NCBI GenBank assembly: GCA_037127315.1
Contig: JBBBDQ010000421.1
Span: 3,082,501 to 3,146,500, forward strand
Source of the DNA: Ascarosepion bandense
Taxonomy: Eukaryota > Mollusca > Cephalopoda > Sepiida > Sepiidae
DNA: 64,000 bases
Direction of reading: 5' to 3'
The position numbers and the translations under genes were made by a program. Positions 41,535 through 52,500 of this stretch are shown piece by piece; within the stretch, counting starts at the first letter, position 1; each line of letters begins with the position of its first letter. The notes beneath the pieces are model-generated. The model worked only from the letters and a program-made list of their open reading frames with translations, ran no database searches and was not told where the DNA came from.

Positions 41535-43367
41535 ATGGCTTCGTCTCCCCAGCCGTCTACTTCTGCTGTGGGCATGCCGGCGGTAACTCCATCACCGACG
41601 GCATGGAAAAAGGCCCCAGTAACAAAAGATGCCAAGTACTATTCGCAAATGCGGGAAAAGTACCAGGAATACATCAAGGAAAATGAATTGGTAGCAATAC
41701 CAGAAGTGGTTGACGTAATGGCAAAGAGGACAATCTCTCTGCTGACAGCCGATGAAAAAACACGAAAATTTATTGCTGTCAGTAGGGAGAATATGGAAGA
41801 AGCCCTGAATGCCCTAAACATTGTACCTTGCGTACTGGCAAGAAGGTCCCGTGCAATGTGGGACATCTTGCTGGGCTCGGAGGGTGAAGCAAAGGAGCTG
41901 GCCGGAAATGTTTTGACAGCAAGGGGTATTCGGTTTCAAACCGAGTACCTCGGTACGAGAAAAACAAAAGTAACAATACATGGCGTGCCAGTGGACATTT
42001 CCTGTGACCATGTCGGAGCTTTTTTTGCTGCTTTCGGCGCAGTAGAGGAGGTGGCACGCATAAAGAGCAAGGCCGGTGTGGCCATGGAAGATATATGTGT
42101 CATCGTGGTTATGGACCGCGTGAATTTTTTGAAGGTCCCAGACATCTTGTTGTGTCGAGGAAGGAAGCTCTTTGTAGTGGTGGAGGGAAGGAAGCCGCAC
42201 TGCTGGGCGTGTGGTCTGGCCGGACACACCTTCAAAACGTGTCCGGCAAGGAAACCGGAGGAAAACCAGGTGACACCGGAAACACCGCCGGTGTCGAAAA
42301 CAACAGTGTCTCCTGAGGAAAAAGCCGAACCCAAAAGCAGTGAATGGACGGAGGTGGTTAGGAGGGGGAAGAAAGTTGCTTCACCTCCTCCACAACATGA
42401 AAAATCTCCGTCCCCAGAAAAGAAGAAGCCTCGCAAGGAGGCAAAGCAACAACAGCAGCAGCAGGAGTCTCGACAGCAGCAACAACAACAACAACAACAC
42501 AAGGAACCACAGAAGCAGCTGCCGGAGGCAGATAAACAACAACAGCAAGACGTGGAAATGCCTCCTCCACGGTCATCATCTTTGAAGAGGGCTCGAGAGG
42601 AGGAAGAGGATGTGACCATAAAGAAAGGAAAGAAGGAGGAGCGTAGCAGAGCAGAACGGATCATAGCTACCCCCAGGACCCAATCCGCCCCTGCATCACC
42701 CGAGAGAACTATTATTGTTGAGGGGAGGAGTCATTCTGTCTCCCCAGTGAGATATATACCTTCACCTTCTCCTTCCCCTACACCTCCCACACCCTCCTCC
42801 CAATCAGTACCTTCCTCCCCGAAATCTGAACATCCCTCCCCGAATCCTGAAAAACCCTCCCCGAAACGGGAGAAAAACAAAAAGAACATTTTCGCAAACG
42901 TAGATGTTTGCAAAGTAGACAGACAGGCCTTAGAGAGGGACCTTTCTTCTCAGAAGAAGGCCCTCCTAAGGCCTCTATTTAAATTAAAAAATATAGATGG
43001 GAAGTCTATCGAGGACCCTGCCGATTTCCCAGGCGCCCCCGGGGTACTGACTTTGATCAGAAATACCGGGGGATGTAAAACAAAAGCCTGGGAATTTGTG
43101 CAGGGGGCCGTCGAGGCCTTCCCTAAAATACAAATGTGCCAAACGGGCACAAAATATCTTCAGCGGCTTTCACATTTCTGTGCCGGGAGGGTCCCCGTCA
43201 TCCTCCACCCATCTTTATATAGGGCTTTAAAGCTAACCTTCCCTACGGACGTCGGCGGCATTGTCCAGGACGGACGAATTACGTCCGATATTGGCACGGG
43301 CAACCTTGGACAATCCGTCGGGGTCCCTACTCCCATAGATTTTCGCTCTGTATGTGACCAGAAGTAA
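41535..43367 (+). CDS. LINE ORF1: RNA-binding zinc-knuckle protein, copy 3 (610 aa)
   Basis: The open frame extends upstream to 41,445, but the start at 41,535 is chosen because it aligns with the other copies (GGGGGGGCAAGCCAAGCT then ATGG) and the 30 upstream codons have no counterpart elsewhere. It has a distinct N-terminus (MASSPQPSTSAVGMPAVTPS). The knuckle is CWACGLAGHTFKTC at residues 223-236, Q-rich about 304-339, with the linker SPSPSPTPPTPSSQ and the conserved C-terminal domain. The segment SKTTVSPEEKAEPKSSEWTE is shared with copy 4. The C-terminal domain has QMCQTGTK, as in copy 4, instead of KMAQTGTK. Confidence 0.9.
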   Translation: MASSPQPSTSAVGMPAVTPSPTAWKKAPVTKDAKYYSQMREKYQEYIKENELVAIPEVVDVMAKRTISLLTADEKTRKFIAVSRENMEEALNALNIVPCVLARRSRAMWDILLGSEGEAKELAGNVLTARGIRFQTEYLGTRKTKVTIHGVPVDISCDHVGAFFAAFGAVEEVARIKSKAGVAMEDICVIVVMDRVNFLKVPDILLCRGRKLFVVVEGRKPHCWACGLAGHTFKTCPARKPEENQVTPETPPVSKTTVSPEEKAEPKSSEWTEVVRRGKKVASPPPQHEKSPSPEKKKPRKEAKQQQQQQESRQQQQQQQQHKEPQKQLPEADKQQQQDVEMPPPRSSSLKRAREEEEDVTIKKGKKEERSRAERIIATPRTQSAPASPERTIIVEGRSHSVSPVRYIPSPSPSPTPPTPSSQSVPSSPKSEHPSPNPEKPSPKREKNKKNIFANVDVCKVDRQALERDLSSQKKALLRPLFKLKNIDGKSIEDPADFPGAPGVLTLIRNTGGCKTKAWEFVQGAVEAFPKIQMCQTGTKYLQRLSHFCAGRVPVILHPSLYRALKLTFPTDVGGIVQDGRITSDIGTGNLGQSVGVPTPIDFRSVCDQK

Positions 43368-43394
43368 TTTTCTGCTTTCTCTTTACAGGTCTAA
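43368..43394 (+). promoter_or_regulatory. ORF1-ORF2 spacer with acceptor-like tract, copy 3
   Basis: 27 bases, the same as copy 2. CAG ends at 43,388. Confidence 0.5.
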
Positions 43395-46300
43395 ATGATG
43401 TCAATTAAGTTAGCCAGTATGAACGTGAAGGGCCTTAGGGATCGGAGTAAGGCTGCCCGCCTGCTTCGGGACCTCTTGTCCTTCGGCGTGGATGTCGCCG
43501 CGATCCAAGAGACTCACTTTGTTTGCAAGGTCGATGCTTGTGTGCTGTCTAACGACTTTGTCGTCTATTCAGCATATGGGAACCGGCTGGCCAGAGGAGT
43601 GTCTTTGCTGGTCAAGCGTACCCTGGACGCGAAGGTGGATCTTGTCCATGTCGGTGCCGAGGGCCGGCTGATCGTGGCCGATATTGCAGTGAAAAGCAAT
43701 GCGTTTCGTCTGGTTGCGGTTTATGCGCCCAACGACCAGGAGGAGCGCGTCTCGTTTTTTCGGCGGTTGGAGCCCTTCCTGGTGGATTCCAAGCGACTCG
43801 TCTTAGTGGGGGACTGGAATGCCATCCTGAACCCCAAGTTGGATAGAGGGCGGGGAGCTAGAGGGAAGGAACGTGATCGTAGCTTGGTCGATCTTATCGA
43901 GGACTTCGGTCTTGTCGATAGATACCGGGCCGATCACAAGGGCGGGAGAATGTGGACGTGGGCTAATAGTTGGCCTTCTACCAAGGTGGCTAGCTACCTT
44001 GATAGAATGTTAGTTCGTGAAGCCGAGCTAGATTTCTTAGATTGTCCCACGTTCCACTGGCTAGGTTACTCGGACCACAAACTCGTTTGTGCCCGGGTAA
44101 ATTTAGAAAATAGGGTTAGAATGGCTGGTTACTGGAAGTTCAACGTGTCCTTACTGGACAGGCGGGACTTCCGGCGCCAGCTAATTAACTTAGTGCAGCG
44201 GGCGTTAACTGGGGGAGTCATCGGGAATAAGTGGTGGGAGAACCTTAAGGATAGTATTAGGTCTTTCACCACTCAGTTCAGCATTCGGCTCAAACTAGAT
44301 AAGGCTGACAAGGTGAAGACACTTAGATCTAATTACTCCCGGGCGGTGGCTGGTGGGGATCCCCTAGAGATAGCCATAGCTAAGGAGGCCGTGGACCGGT
44401 CGAATAGCGATCGTTACATGGGCCAGGTAGTTAGACATAAGTTAAGCAAGATGTCTTCCGAAGCTGTGAACATGGGCGCAGAACTGCGCAAGGAAGAAAT
44501 TCGCCGCGGAGGCGACCGGTACATTCGAGAGGTTCGCAACCCGGAGGGACACACTCTTCGGTCGACTGACGACATGTGCGAGGCGTTTCGGCGGCATTTC
44601 GAGATCCTGTTTACCAAGGAGCCTGGTCTCCGTGATGAGGAGTTTCGCAGCTATTTGGCTGACTTCCCCCGGCTTTTGCCGGCTGATGCAGCTAGCTGCG
44701 AGGGAGAGATTACGGAGGGCGAAGTCTACGCGGCGCTGAAGAAGGTCGGCAGTGGCAAATCGCCGGGTCTCGATGGTTTGCCCTATGAATTGTACTTGAG
44801 GCTGTCGCACATCTTTGTCCCGATTTTGACTGTCGTGTTCAACAACTGGTTCCGGCAGGGGTCCATCCCCAAACGGTTCACCAGGGGTGTGATCACGCTG
44901 TTGAGAAAAGGCAAGGATGTGGGGAGGGAGCTAGAGGGTTACCGGCCCATAACTCTGCTAAACACAGAGTTAAAGATTTTGGCCAAGATCTTGCAAAATC
45001 GTTTGCAATTAGTTGCCGAGTCTCTGTTGGGACCTGAGCAGACTTGTGCTGTGAAGGGCCGAACAATTCAGAGCAACCTGCATCTGATACGCACGATCAT
45101 AGAGGGGATAAAAGACGACGACGAAGCCGCGCTGATCCATTTAGATCAGTCCAAGGCATTTGATAGGGTTGACCATCGGTACCTGGCGGCTGTCCTGCAG
45201 GCAGCTGGATTCGAAACCAACTTCCGCCGCTGGATTAGCCTCCTGTATCAATCCCCGACGGCTGTGGTACAGGTGAACGGAAAGTTGTCGGGCGTTCTGG
45301 CGCTGTCTAGGTCGGTCCGACAGGGTTGTCCACTGTCGCCCCTACTTTATGCTTTGGCGTTGGAGCCCCTCCTTCGCCGGCTAAGGGACAGGGCGTGCAG
45401 TCCGGCCCTACGTGGAATCGCTGTCCCTGGTGGTGCTCGAGCCAGGGTTTCCGCGTACGCCGATGACGTCACTACTTTCGTGTCCTCCCGCAGGGACATC
45501 GAGGTGGTACAGAAGGCGCTTGAACGGTACGAACAGGTGACAGGGGCCAAGATTAACCGCAACAAGTCGTCCGGCTTGCGGTTAGGCGCCTGGAAGGGTC
45601 TGACCCTCCCGGGGCCCTTCGACTGGACGGACGGCCCGGTCTGCATTCTTGGAGTGTGGTTCGGGCCCGACCTACAGTTGGAGAAAAATTGGTCTGAAGT
45701 ACTGGCAAAGGTAGGCGCGTCGGCCAAGATTTGGCGCCGAAGGAGGTTGTCCTTAAAGGGTATGGCTGAGGCGTGTGCTACATACGTCTTTCCCATCATC
45801 CTTTACCAGTTGTCAGTACTTCCACTTTGTAAACGGCATAAGAAGGCGATCGAGCGTTTGCTATTCTCCATTTTATGGAGAGGACGCAAACACTATGTCG
45901 ACAAACGTGTCTGTTACCAACGTCCGTGTCATGGGGGCCTGGGAATGCCATACCTGATGGGCCATAAGGTTGCGTCGAGGTTGGTTTTTCTCAGGCGAGC
46001 GATTTCCGAAGACTCATTGCTTAGGGGGATAGTGAGGGACATGTTCCCTAGACTTACTATCACTCCCCCCATCTTGAGGCGGTGCCGTAAGCCTCGAGAG
46101 CGATCGAGTTTTCTCCTCGAATGTCTGGCGGCCCTGCGGGCCATTCCACGGTCCAGTGACCTTTCACGGCCTAGGAGAGTCTTCTATCGTGGGTTAGTGG
46201 AGGGCGTCGCAAAGGATTCACTACGTGATGTGCTGCGCTTGTCGGAGGACGAGTTTCGCTCGTTCTGGTCTTGGGCGCCAGGGAGTGATTATCTCAACAA

Positions 46301-46817
46301 CTCTGAGTTTTCGCTCACCTGGCGATTAGCTCGGAATCGCTTGCCTCTCAATGACATGGCCTTCATATGGGGCCTGGCGGATTTGCCAGATTGTGAACGC
46401 TGCAACCTTGGCTTGGAAGAAACGGCTTCGCACGCCTTCTACCATTGTTCGCGGGTTCGCCCTCTATGGGACCGGGTCGGCGAGTTGACTGCTCGTATCG
46501 AGCCGCGAGAGCTTGTGCTCATTGATCGTGCATTCGCCTGTGATAATGTGTCGCCCCCGTTCTCTGGGATGAAGCGTATGGTGTTTCTGTCGCTGCTAGC
46601 CACGGCTCGAATGGTGATTTGGACGACGCGATTGGAGGAAGTCTTGCGAGGTCAGCGTCTTTCACATCAGGATCTGATCTGTTATTTTGAGCATCAGCTC
46701 AAAATAAAGATTAGAACTGATTGGAAACGTTTGACTTCGACAGACTTTAGCAAAAGGTGGGTAAATGTGGCGAGCCTGGTTCGTTTGAACGGGGCTAATC
46801 TTGATTTTCTCTTTTAG
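43395..46817 (+). CDS. LINE ORF2: endonuclease-reverse transcriptase, copy 3 (1140 aa)
   Basis: Intact. It differs from copy 5 at three residues (E282 for D, S312 for A, D508 for G), plus a handful of silent changes, making it the most divergent ORF2 in the array. None of the three touches a catalytic position; D508 lies in the LLRKGK-VGRELEGYRPI segment of the RT fingers. Confidence 0.95.
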   Translation: MMSIKLASMNVKGLRDRSKAARLLRDLLSFGVDVAAIQETHFVCKVDACVLSNDFVVYSAYGNRLARGVSLLVKRTLDAKVDLVHVGAEGRLIVADIAVKSNAFRLVAVYAPNDQEERVSFFRRLEPFLVDSKRLVLVGDWNAILNPKLDRGRGARGKERDRSLVDLIEDFGLVDRYRADHKGGRMWTWANSWPSTKVASYLDRMLVREAELDFLDCPTFHWLGYSDHKLVCARVNLENRVRMAGYWKFNVSLLDRRDFRRQLINLVQRALTGGVIGNKWWENLKDSIRSFTTQFSIRLKLDKADKVKTLRSNYSRAVAGGDPLEIAIAKEAVDRSNSDRYMGQVVRHKLSKMSSEAVNMGAELRKEEIRRGGDRYIREVRNPEGHTLRSTDDMCEAFRRHFEILFTKEPGLRDEEFRSYLADFPRLLPADAASCEGEITEGEVYAALKKVGSGKSPGLDGLPYELYLRLSHIFVPILTVVFNNWFRQGSIPKRFTRGVITLLRKGKDVGRELEGYRPITLLNTELKILAKILQNRLQLVAESLLGPEQTCAVKGRTIQSNLHLIRTIIEGIKDDDEAALIHLDQSKAFDRVDHRYLAAVLQAAGFETNFRRWISLLYQSPTAVVQVNGKLSGVLALSRSVRQGCPLSPLLYALALEPLLRRLRDRACSPALRGIAVPGGARARVSAYADDVTTFVSSRRDIEVVQKALERYEQVTGAKINRNKSSGLRLGAWKGLTLPGPFDWTDGPVCILGVWFGPDLQLEKNWSEVLAKVGASAKIWRRRRLSLKGMAEACATYVFPIILYQLSVLPLCKRHKKAIERLLFSILWRGRKHYVDKRVCYQRPCHGGLGMPYLMGHKVASRLVFLRRAISEDSLLRGIVRDMFPRLTITPPILRRCRKPRERSSFLLECLAALRAIPRSSDLSRPRRVFYRGLVEGVAKDSLRDVLRLSEDEFRSFWSWAPGSDYLNNSEFSLTWRLARNRLPLNDMAFIWGLADLPDCERCNLGLEETASHAFYHCSRVRPLWDRVGELTARIEPRELVLIDRAFACDNVSPPFSGMKRMVFLSLLATARMVIWTTRLEEVLRGQRLSHQDLICYFEHQLKIKIRTDWKRLTSTDFSKRWVNVASLVRLNGANLDFLF

Positions 46818-47510
46818 ATCTGCTGGTTACATCGGGGTGGATTCCTCTGGAACCCTCCCCTGGTTAAGCTAGTTCTCTCTTGTGTACCTAGTTAAAGTGA
46901 ATGAATGTGTTCCTAGCCTGTACCCGGCTTTTTCTTTTGTTATAATCCATGCCGAGATTCCCAACCTCCCCAGTTTGTTTTGGTCTCTTTTTATCTCGGC
47001 TGGTTCAGCCTTTTATTGTCCCTTTCCGCTAATTTTTTACCCCCCTCCCCACTCCCTTAGCGAGTGTGCTTCTTGATTTCGCCATTGGGCGGAATACAGC
47101 GGCCACTCTTTTTTCTGGGATGGTCGGTTCTTACTAACATTGATTATTATTTTAGTTCAAAATTTGTTGTATTTTTAGTTTATTTTTGGGTTCATCCCCC
47201 TCCCATCATTTCATTTTTCATTAAATATTTTACATTATATTGTATATATTATATTGTATATAAATACATTTTTATTGTCACGGGTTAATTTCCCCACTTT
47301 TTAGGTGTCCCTTGTAAGTTTCTGGCATTGTGGTGTACGAAGGATTGGGAGTAGATGGATGGGTTCTTTTGGTGACTGTGCAAATTGTAACGAGTGAATG
47401 GGTCGTGATAGTGTTTAGCTAGGTATAGGATAGTTTAGTGAGAACCAACCTCTCCCCCTCCCCTTTTAGGCCTTGTGCCATAATTTTGTAAATTTTACAA
47501 AATAAATAGT
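46818..47510 (+). other. 3' UTR of copy 3
   Basis: Almost identical to copies 2, 4 and 5. Ends with the hairpin at 47,483-47,503 and AATAAATAGT. Confidence 0.8.
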
Positions 47511-47527
47511 GCCCTGACGAGCCGTTG
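47511..47527 (+). repeat. Target-site copy 4 (junction of copies 3 and 4)
   Basis: GCCCTGACGAGCCGTTG, exact. Unlike the other junctions it is followed by GCATTGACTCTGTG rather than YTCGAAACAGAG, so it fixes the right-hand limit of the shared target at the final G. Confidence 0.9.
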
Positions 47528-47686
47528 GCATTGACTCTGTGATTTTTGCAAGAGTTACTGTTGGATTATTTTGAACTCTGTGTTACCAGTGAGTACGTCT
47601 GTTTTTGTTATATTGTTTTGTTTGTCTTCGTCGCTCGTGTGCTTTTTTGAACGTTTTTTTGTTTGTGAGGGGGGGCAAGTCAAGCT

Positions 47687-49520
47687 ATGGCTTTGTCTCC
47701 CCAGCCCTCAACTTCTGACGCTGTACCCACGGTGACTCCCTCACCGACAGCATGGGTAAAAGCACCAATGAAGAAGGATGCCGGGTACTACCGGCAAATG
47801 CGGGAAAAATACCAAGACTACATAAAAGACAACGAATTGGTAGCAATACCAGAAGTGGTGAATGTAGTGGCAAAGAAGACAATCTCTCTACTGACAGCCG
47901 ATGAAAAAACAAAAAAATTTATTGCTGTCAGTAGGGAGAACATGGAAGAAGCCCTGAAAGTCCTGGACATTGTACCTTGCGTACTGGCAAGAAGGTCCCG
48001 TGCAATGTGGGACATCTTGCTGGGCTCGGAAGGCGAAGCAAAAGATCTAGCCGGAAATGTATTGACTGCGAAAGGTATCCGGTTTCAAACCGAATACCTT
48101 GGTACAAGAAAGACAAAAATCACGATACATGGCGTGCCGGTGGACATTTCCTGTGACCATGTCGGAGCGTTTTTTGCGACTTTCGGTGCGGTGGAGGAGG
48201 TGGCACGTATAAAGAGTAAGGCCGGTGTGGCCACGGAGGATATATATGTCAGCGTGGTTGTAGACCGCGAAAACTTCCTGAAGGTCCCAGACATCTTGTT
48301 ATGTCGTGGAAGAAGGCTGTTCGTGGTGGTGGAGGGAAGGAAGCCGCACTGCTGGGCGTGTGGTCTGGCCGGACACACATTCAAAATGTGTCCGGCAAGG
48401 CAACCGGAAAAAACACCGGTGACACCGGAAACACCGCCGGTGTCGAAAACAACAGTGTCTCCGGAAAAATCAGAACCCAAAAGCAGTGAATGGACGGGGG
48501 TGGTTAGGAGGGGGGAAGAAAGTTGCTTCCCCTCCTCCACAACATGAAAAATCTCCGTCCCCAGAAAAGAAGAAGCCTCGCAAAGAGGTAAAGCAGCAGC
48601 AGCAACAACAACAACGCAAGGAACAACAAGAACAACACAAAGAACAACAACAGCAACGCAAAGAACAACAACAAGAACAACAACCACAAGAAATGGAGGA
48701 GGAAATGCCTCCCCCCCGTTCCTCATCGTTGAAGAGAGGACGGGAGGAGGAGGAGGAGGTGTCCCAAAAAAAGGGGAAAAAGGAAGTATATGAACGAGGC
48801 AGAGAGGAGAGGGTAAAGGAAATTACCAGAACCCAATCCGCCCCTACATCACCCACCAGAACTGTGTCTCTTGAGGGGAGGAGTAAGTCCACCTCCCCGA
48901 TAAGAAAAATAACTTCTCCTTCCCCCACACCTCCTACACCCTCTCCCCAATCAGAAACTCCAACCTCACCCCTTAAAATTAACCATCCCTCCCCGAACCC
49001 AGACAAATCTTCCCCGAAAAAGGGAAAAAAGAAAAAGAACATTTTCGCAAACGTAGATGTTTGCAAAATAGACAGACAGGCCTTAGAGAGGGACCTTTCT
49101 TCTCAGAAGAAGGCCCTCCTAAGGCCTCTATTCAAATTGAAAAACATAGACGGAAAGTCTATCGAGGACCCTGCCAATTTCCCAGGGGCCCCCGGGGTAC
49201 TGACCTTAATCAGAAATACCGGGGGTAGCAGAACAAAAGCCTGGGAATTTGTGCAGGGGGCCGTTGAGGCTTTCCCACAAATTCAAATGTGCCAGACAGG
49301 CACCAAATACTTACAAAGGTTGTCTCATTTTTGTGCTGGGAGGGTCCCCGTCATCCTCCACCCATCTTTATATAGGGCGGTAAAACTTACCTTTCCCACG
49401 GACGTCGGCGGCATTGTCCAGGACGGACGAATTACGTCCGATATTGGCACAGGCAACCTTGGACAATCCGTCGGGGTCCCTACTCCCATTGATTTTCGCT
49501 CCGTATGTGACCAGAAGTAA
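47687..49520 (+). pseudogene. LINE ORF1, copy 4, single-base frameshift
   Basis: Open for 286 codons to 48,547, then continues in another frame (48,486-49,520) to the normal stop. The break is a run of six G at 48,510-48,515 where copies 1, 2, 3 and 5 have five (in GAGGGGGAAGAAAGTT). With five G the two parts would join into one protein of the usual length. Residues about 40-175 are identical to copy 5, the linker resembles copy 3, and the knuckle is CWACGLAGHTFKMC at residue 222. The Q-rich segment is longer and Q/E/K-mixed (RKEQQEQHKEQ type). Homopolymer length makes sequencing error a real possibility. Confidence 0.88.
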
Positions 49521-49546
49521 TTTTCTGCTCTCTTTTTCAGGTCTAA
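49521..49546 (+). promoter_or_regulatory. ORF1-ORF2 spacer with acceptor-like tract, copy 4
   Basis: 26 bases: TTTTCTGCTCTCTTTTTCAG then GTCTAA before ATGATG. CAG ends at 49,540. One base shorter than in copies 2 and 3, so ORF1 and ORF2 are in different frames here. Confidence 0.5.
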
Positions 49547-52500
49547 ATGATGTCAATTAAGTTAGCCAGTATGAACGTGAAGGGCCTTAGGGATCGGAGT
49601 AAGGCTGCCCGCCTGCTTCGGGACCTCTTGTCCTTCGGCGTGGATGTCGCTGCGATCCAAGAGACTCACTTTGTTTGCAAGGTCGATGCTTGTGTGCTGT
49701 CTAACGACTTTGTCGTCTATTCAGCATATGGGAACCGGCTGGCCAGAGGAGTGTCTTTGCTGGTCAAGCGTACCCTGGACGCGAGGGTGGATCTTGTCCA
49801 TGTCGGTGCCGAGGGCCGGCTGATCGTGGCCGATATTGCAGTGAAAAGCAATGCGTTTCGTCTGGTTGCGGTTTATGCGCCCAACGACCAGGAGGAGCGC
49901 GTCTCGTTTTTTCGGCGGTTGGAGCCCTTCCTGGTGGATTCCAAGCGACTCGTCTTAGTGGGGGACTGGAATGCCATCCTGAACCCCAAGTTGGATAGAG
50001 GGCGGGGAGCTAGAGGGAAGGAACGTGATCGTAGCTTGGTCGATCTCATCGAGGACTTCGGTCTAGTCGATAGATACCGGGCCGATCACAAGGGCGGGAG
50101 AATGTGGACGTGGGCTAATAGTTGGCCTTCTACCAAGGTGGCTAGCTACCTTGATAGAATGTTAGTTCGTGAAGCCGAACTAGATTTCTTAGATTGTCCC
50201 ACGTTCCACTGGCTAGGTTACTCGGACCACAAACTCGTTTGTGCCCGGGTAAATTTAGAAAATAGGGTTAGAATGGCTGGTTACTGGAAGTTCAACGTGT
50301 CCTTACTGGACAGGCGGGACTTCCGGCGCCAGCTAATTAACTTAGTGCAGCGGGCGTTAACTGGGGGAGTCATCGGGAATAAGTGGTGGGATAACCTTAA
50401 GGATAGTATTAGGTCTTTCACCACTCAGTTCAGCATTCGGCTCAAACTAGATAAGGCTGACAAGGTGAAGACACTTAGAGCTAACTACTCCCGGGCGGTG
50501 GCTGGTGGGGATCCCCTAGAGATAGCCATAGCTAAGGAGGCCGTGGACCGGTCGAATAGCGATCGTTACATGGGCCAGGTAGTTAGACATAAGTTAAGCA
50601 AGATGTCTTCCGAAGCTGTGAATATGGGCGCAGAACTGCGCAAGGAAGAAATTCGCCGCGGAGGCGACCGGTACATTCGAGAGGTTCGCAACCCGGAGGG
50701 ACACACTCTGCGGTCGACTGACGACATGTGCGAGGCGTTTCGGCGGCATTTCGAGATCCTGTTTACCAAGGAGCCCGGTCTCCGTGATGAGGAGTTTCGC
50801 AGCTATTTGGCTGACTTCCCCCGGCTTTTGCCGGCTGATGCAGCTAGCTGCGAGGGAGAGATTACGGAGGGCGAAGTCTACGCGGCGCTGAAGAAGGTCG
50901 GCAGTGGCAAATCGCCGGGTCTCGATGGTTTGCCCTATGAATTGTACTTGAGGCTGTCGCACATCTTTGTCCCGATTTTGACTGTCGTGTTCAACAACTG
51001 GTTCCGGCAGGGGTCCATCCCCAAACGGTTCACCAGGGGTGTGATCACGCTGTTGAGAAAAGGCAAGGGTGTGGGGAGGGAGCTAGAGGGTTACCGGCCC
51101 ATAACTCTGCTAAACACAGAGTTAAAGATTTTGGCCAAGATCTTGCAAAATCGTTTGCAATTAGTTGCCGAGTCTCTGTTGGGACCTGAGCAGACTTGTG
51201 CTGTGAAGGGCCGAACAATTCAGAGCAACCTGCATCTGATACGCACGATCATAGAGGGGATAAAAGACGACGACGAAGCCGCGCTGATCCATTTAGATCA
51301 GTCCAAGGCATTTGATAGGGTTGACCATCGGTATCTGGCGGCTGTCCTGCAGGCAGCTGGATTCGAAACCAACTTCCGCCGCTGGATTAGCCTCCTGTAT
51401 CAATCCCCGACGGCTGTGGTACAGGTGAACGGAAAGTTGTCGGGCGTTCTGGCGCTGTCTAGGTCGGTCCGACAGGGTTGTCCACTGTCGCCCCTACTTT
51501 ATGCTTTGGCGTTGGAGCCCCTCCTTCGCCGGCTAAGGGACAGGGCGTGCAGTCCGGCCCTACGTGGAATCGCTGTCCCTGGTGGTGCTCGAGCCAGGGT
51601 TTCCGCGTACGCCGATGACGTCACTACTTTCGTGTCCTCCCGCAGGGACATCGAGGTGGTACAGAAGGCGCTTGAACGGTACGAACAGGTGACAGGGGCC
51701 AAGATTAACCGCAACAAGTCGTCCGGCTTGCGGTTAGGCGCCTGGAAGGGTCTGACCCTCCCGGGGCCCTTCGACTGGACGGACGGCCCGGTCTGCATTC
51801 TTGGAGTGTGGTTCGGGCCCGACCTACAGTTGGAGAAAAATTGGTCTGAAGTACTGGCAAAGGTAGGCGCGTCGGCCAAGATTTGGCGCCGAAGGAGGTT
51901 GTCCTTAAAGGGTATGGCTGAGGCGTGTGCTACATACGTCTTTCCCATCATCCTTTACCAGTTGTCAGTACTTCCACTTTGTAAACGGCATAAGAAGGCG
52001 ATCGAGCGTTTGCTATTCTCCATTTTATGGAGAGGACGCAAACACTATGTCGACAAACGTGTCTGTTACCAACGTCCGTGTCATGGGGGCCTGGGAATGC
52101 CATACCTGATGGGCCATAAGGTTGCGTCGAGGTTGGTTTTTCTCAGGCGAGCGATTTCCGAAGACTCATTGCTTAGGGGGATAGTGAGGGACATGTTCCC
52201 TAGACTTACTATCACTCCCCCCATCTTGAGGCGGTGCCGTAAGCCTCGAGAGCGATCGAGTTTTCTCCTCGAATGTCTGGCGGCCCTGCGGGCCATTCCA
52301 CGGTCCAGTGACCTTTCACGGCCTAGGAGAGTCTTCTATCGTGGGTTAGTGGAGGGCGTCGCAAAGGATTCACTACGTGATGTGCTGCGCTTGTCGGAGG
52401 ACGAGTTTCGCTCGTTCTGGTCTTGGGCGCCAGGGAGTGATTATCTCAACAACTCTGAGTTTTCGCTCACCTGGCGATTAGCTCGGAATCGCTTGCCTCT

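Larger units (their letters stand above)
41333..47510 (+). mobile_element. Target-specific LINE (L1/Tx1-like), copy 3
   Basis: Complete 6.18-kb unit with both ORFs open. The 5' UTR differs from copy 2 after CTCGAAACAGAGTGCGCCTC (an A-run at 41,373-41,385 and other changes) but keeps GTGAGTAC at 41,425. The 3' hairpin is at 47,483-47,503. Confidence 0.93.
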
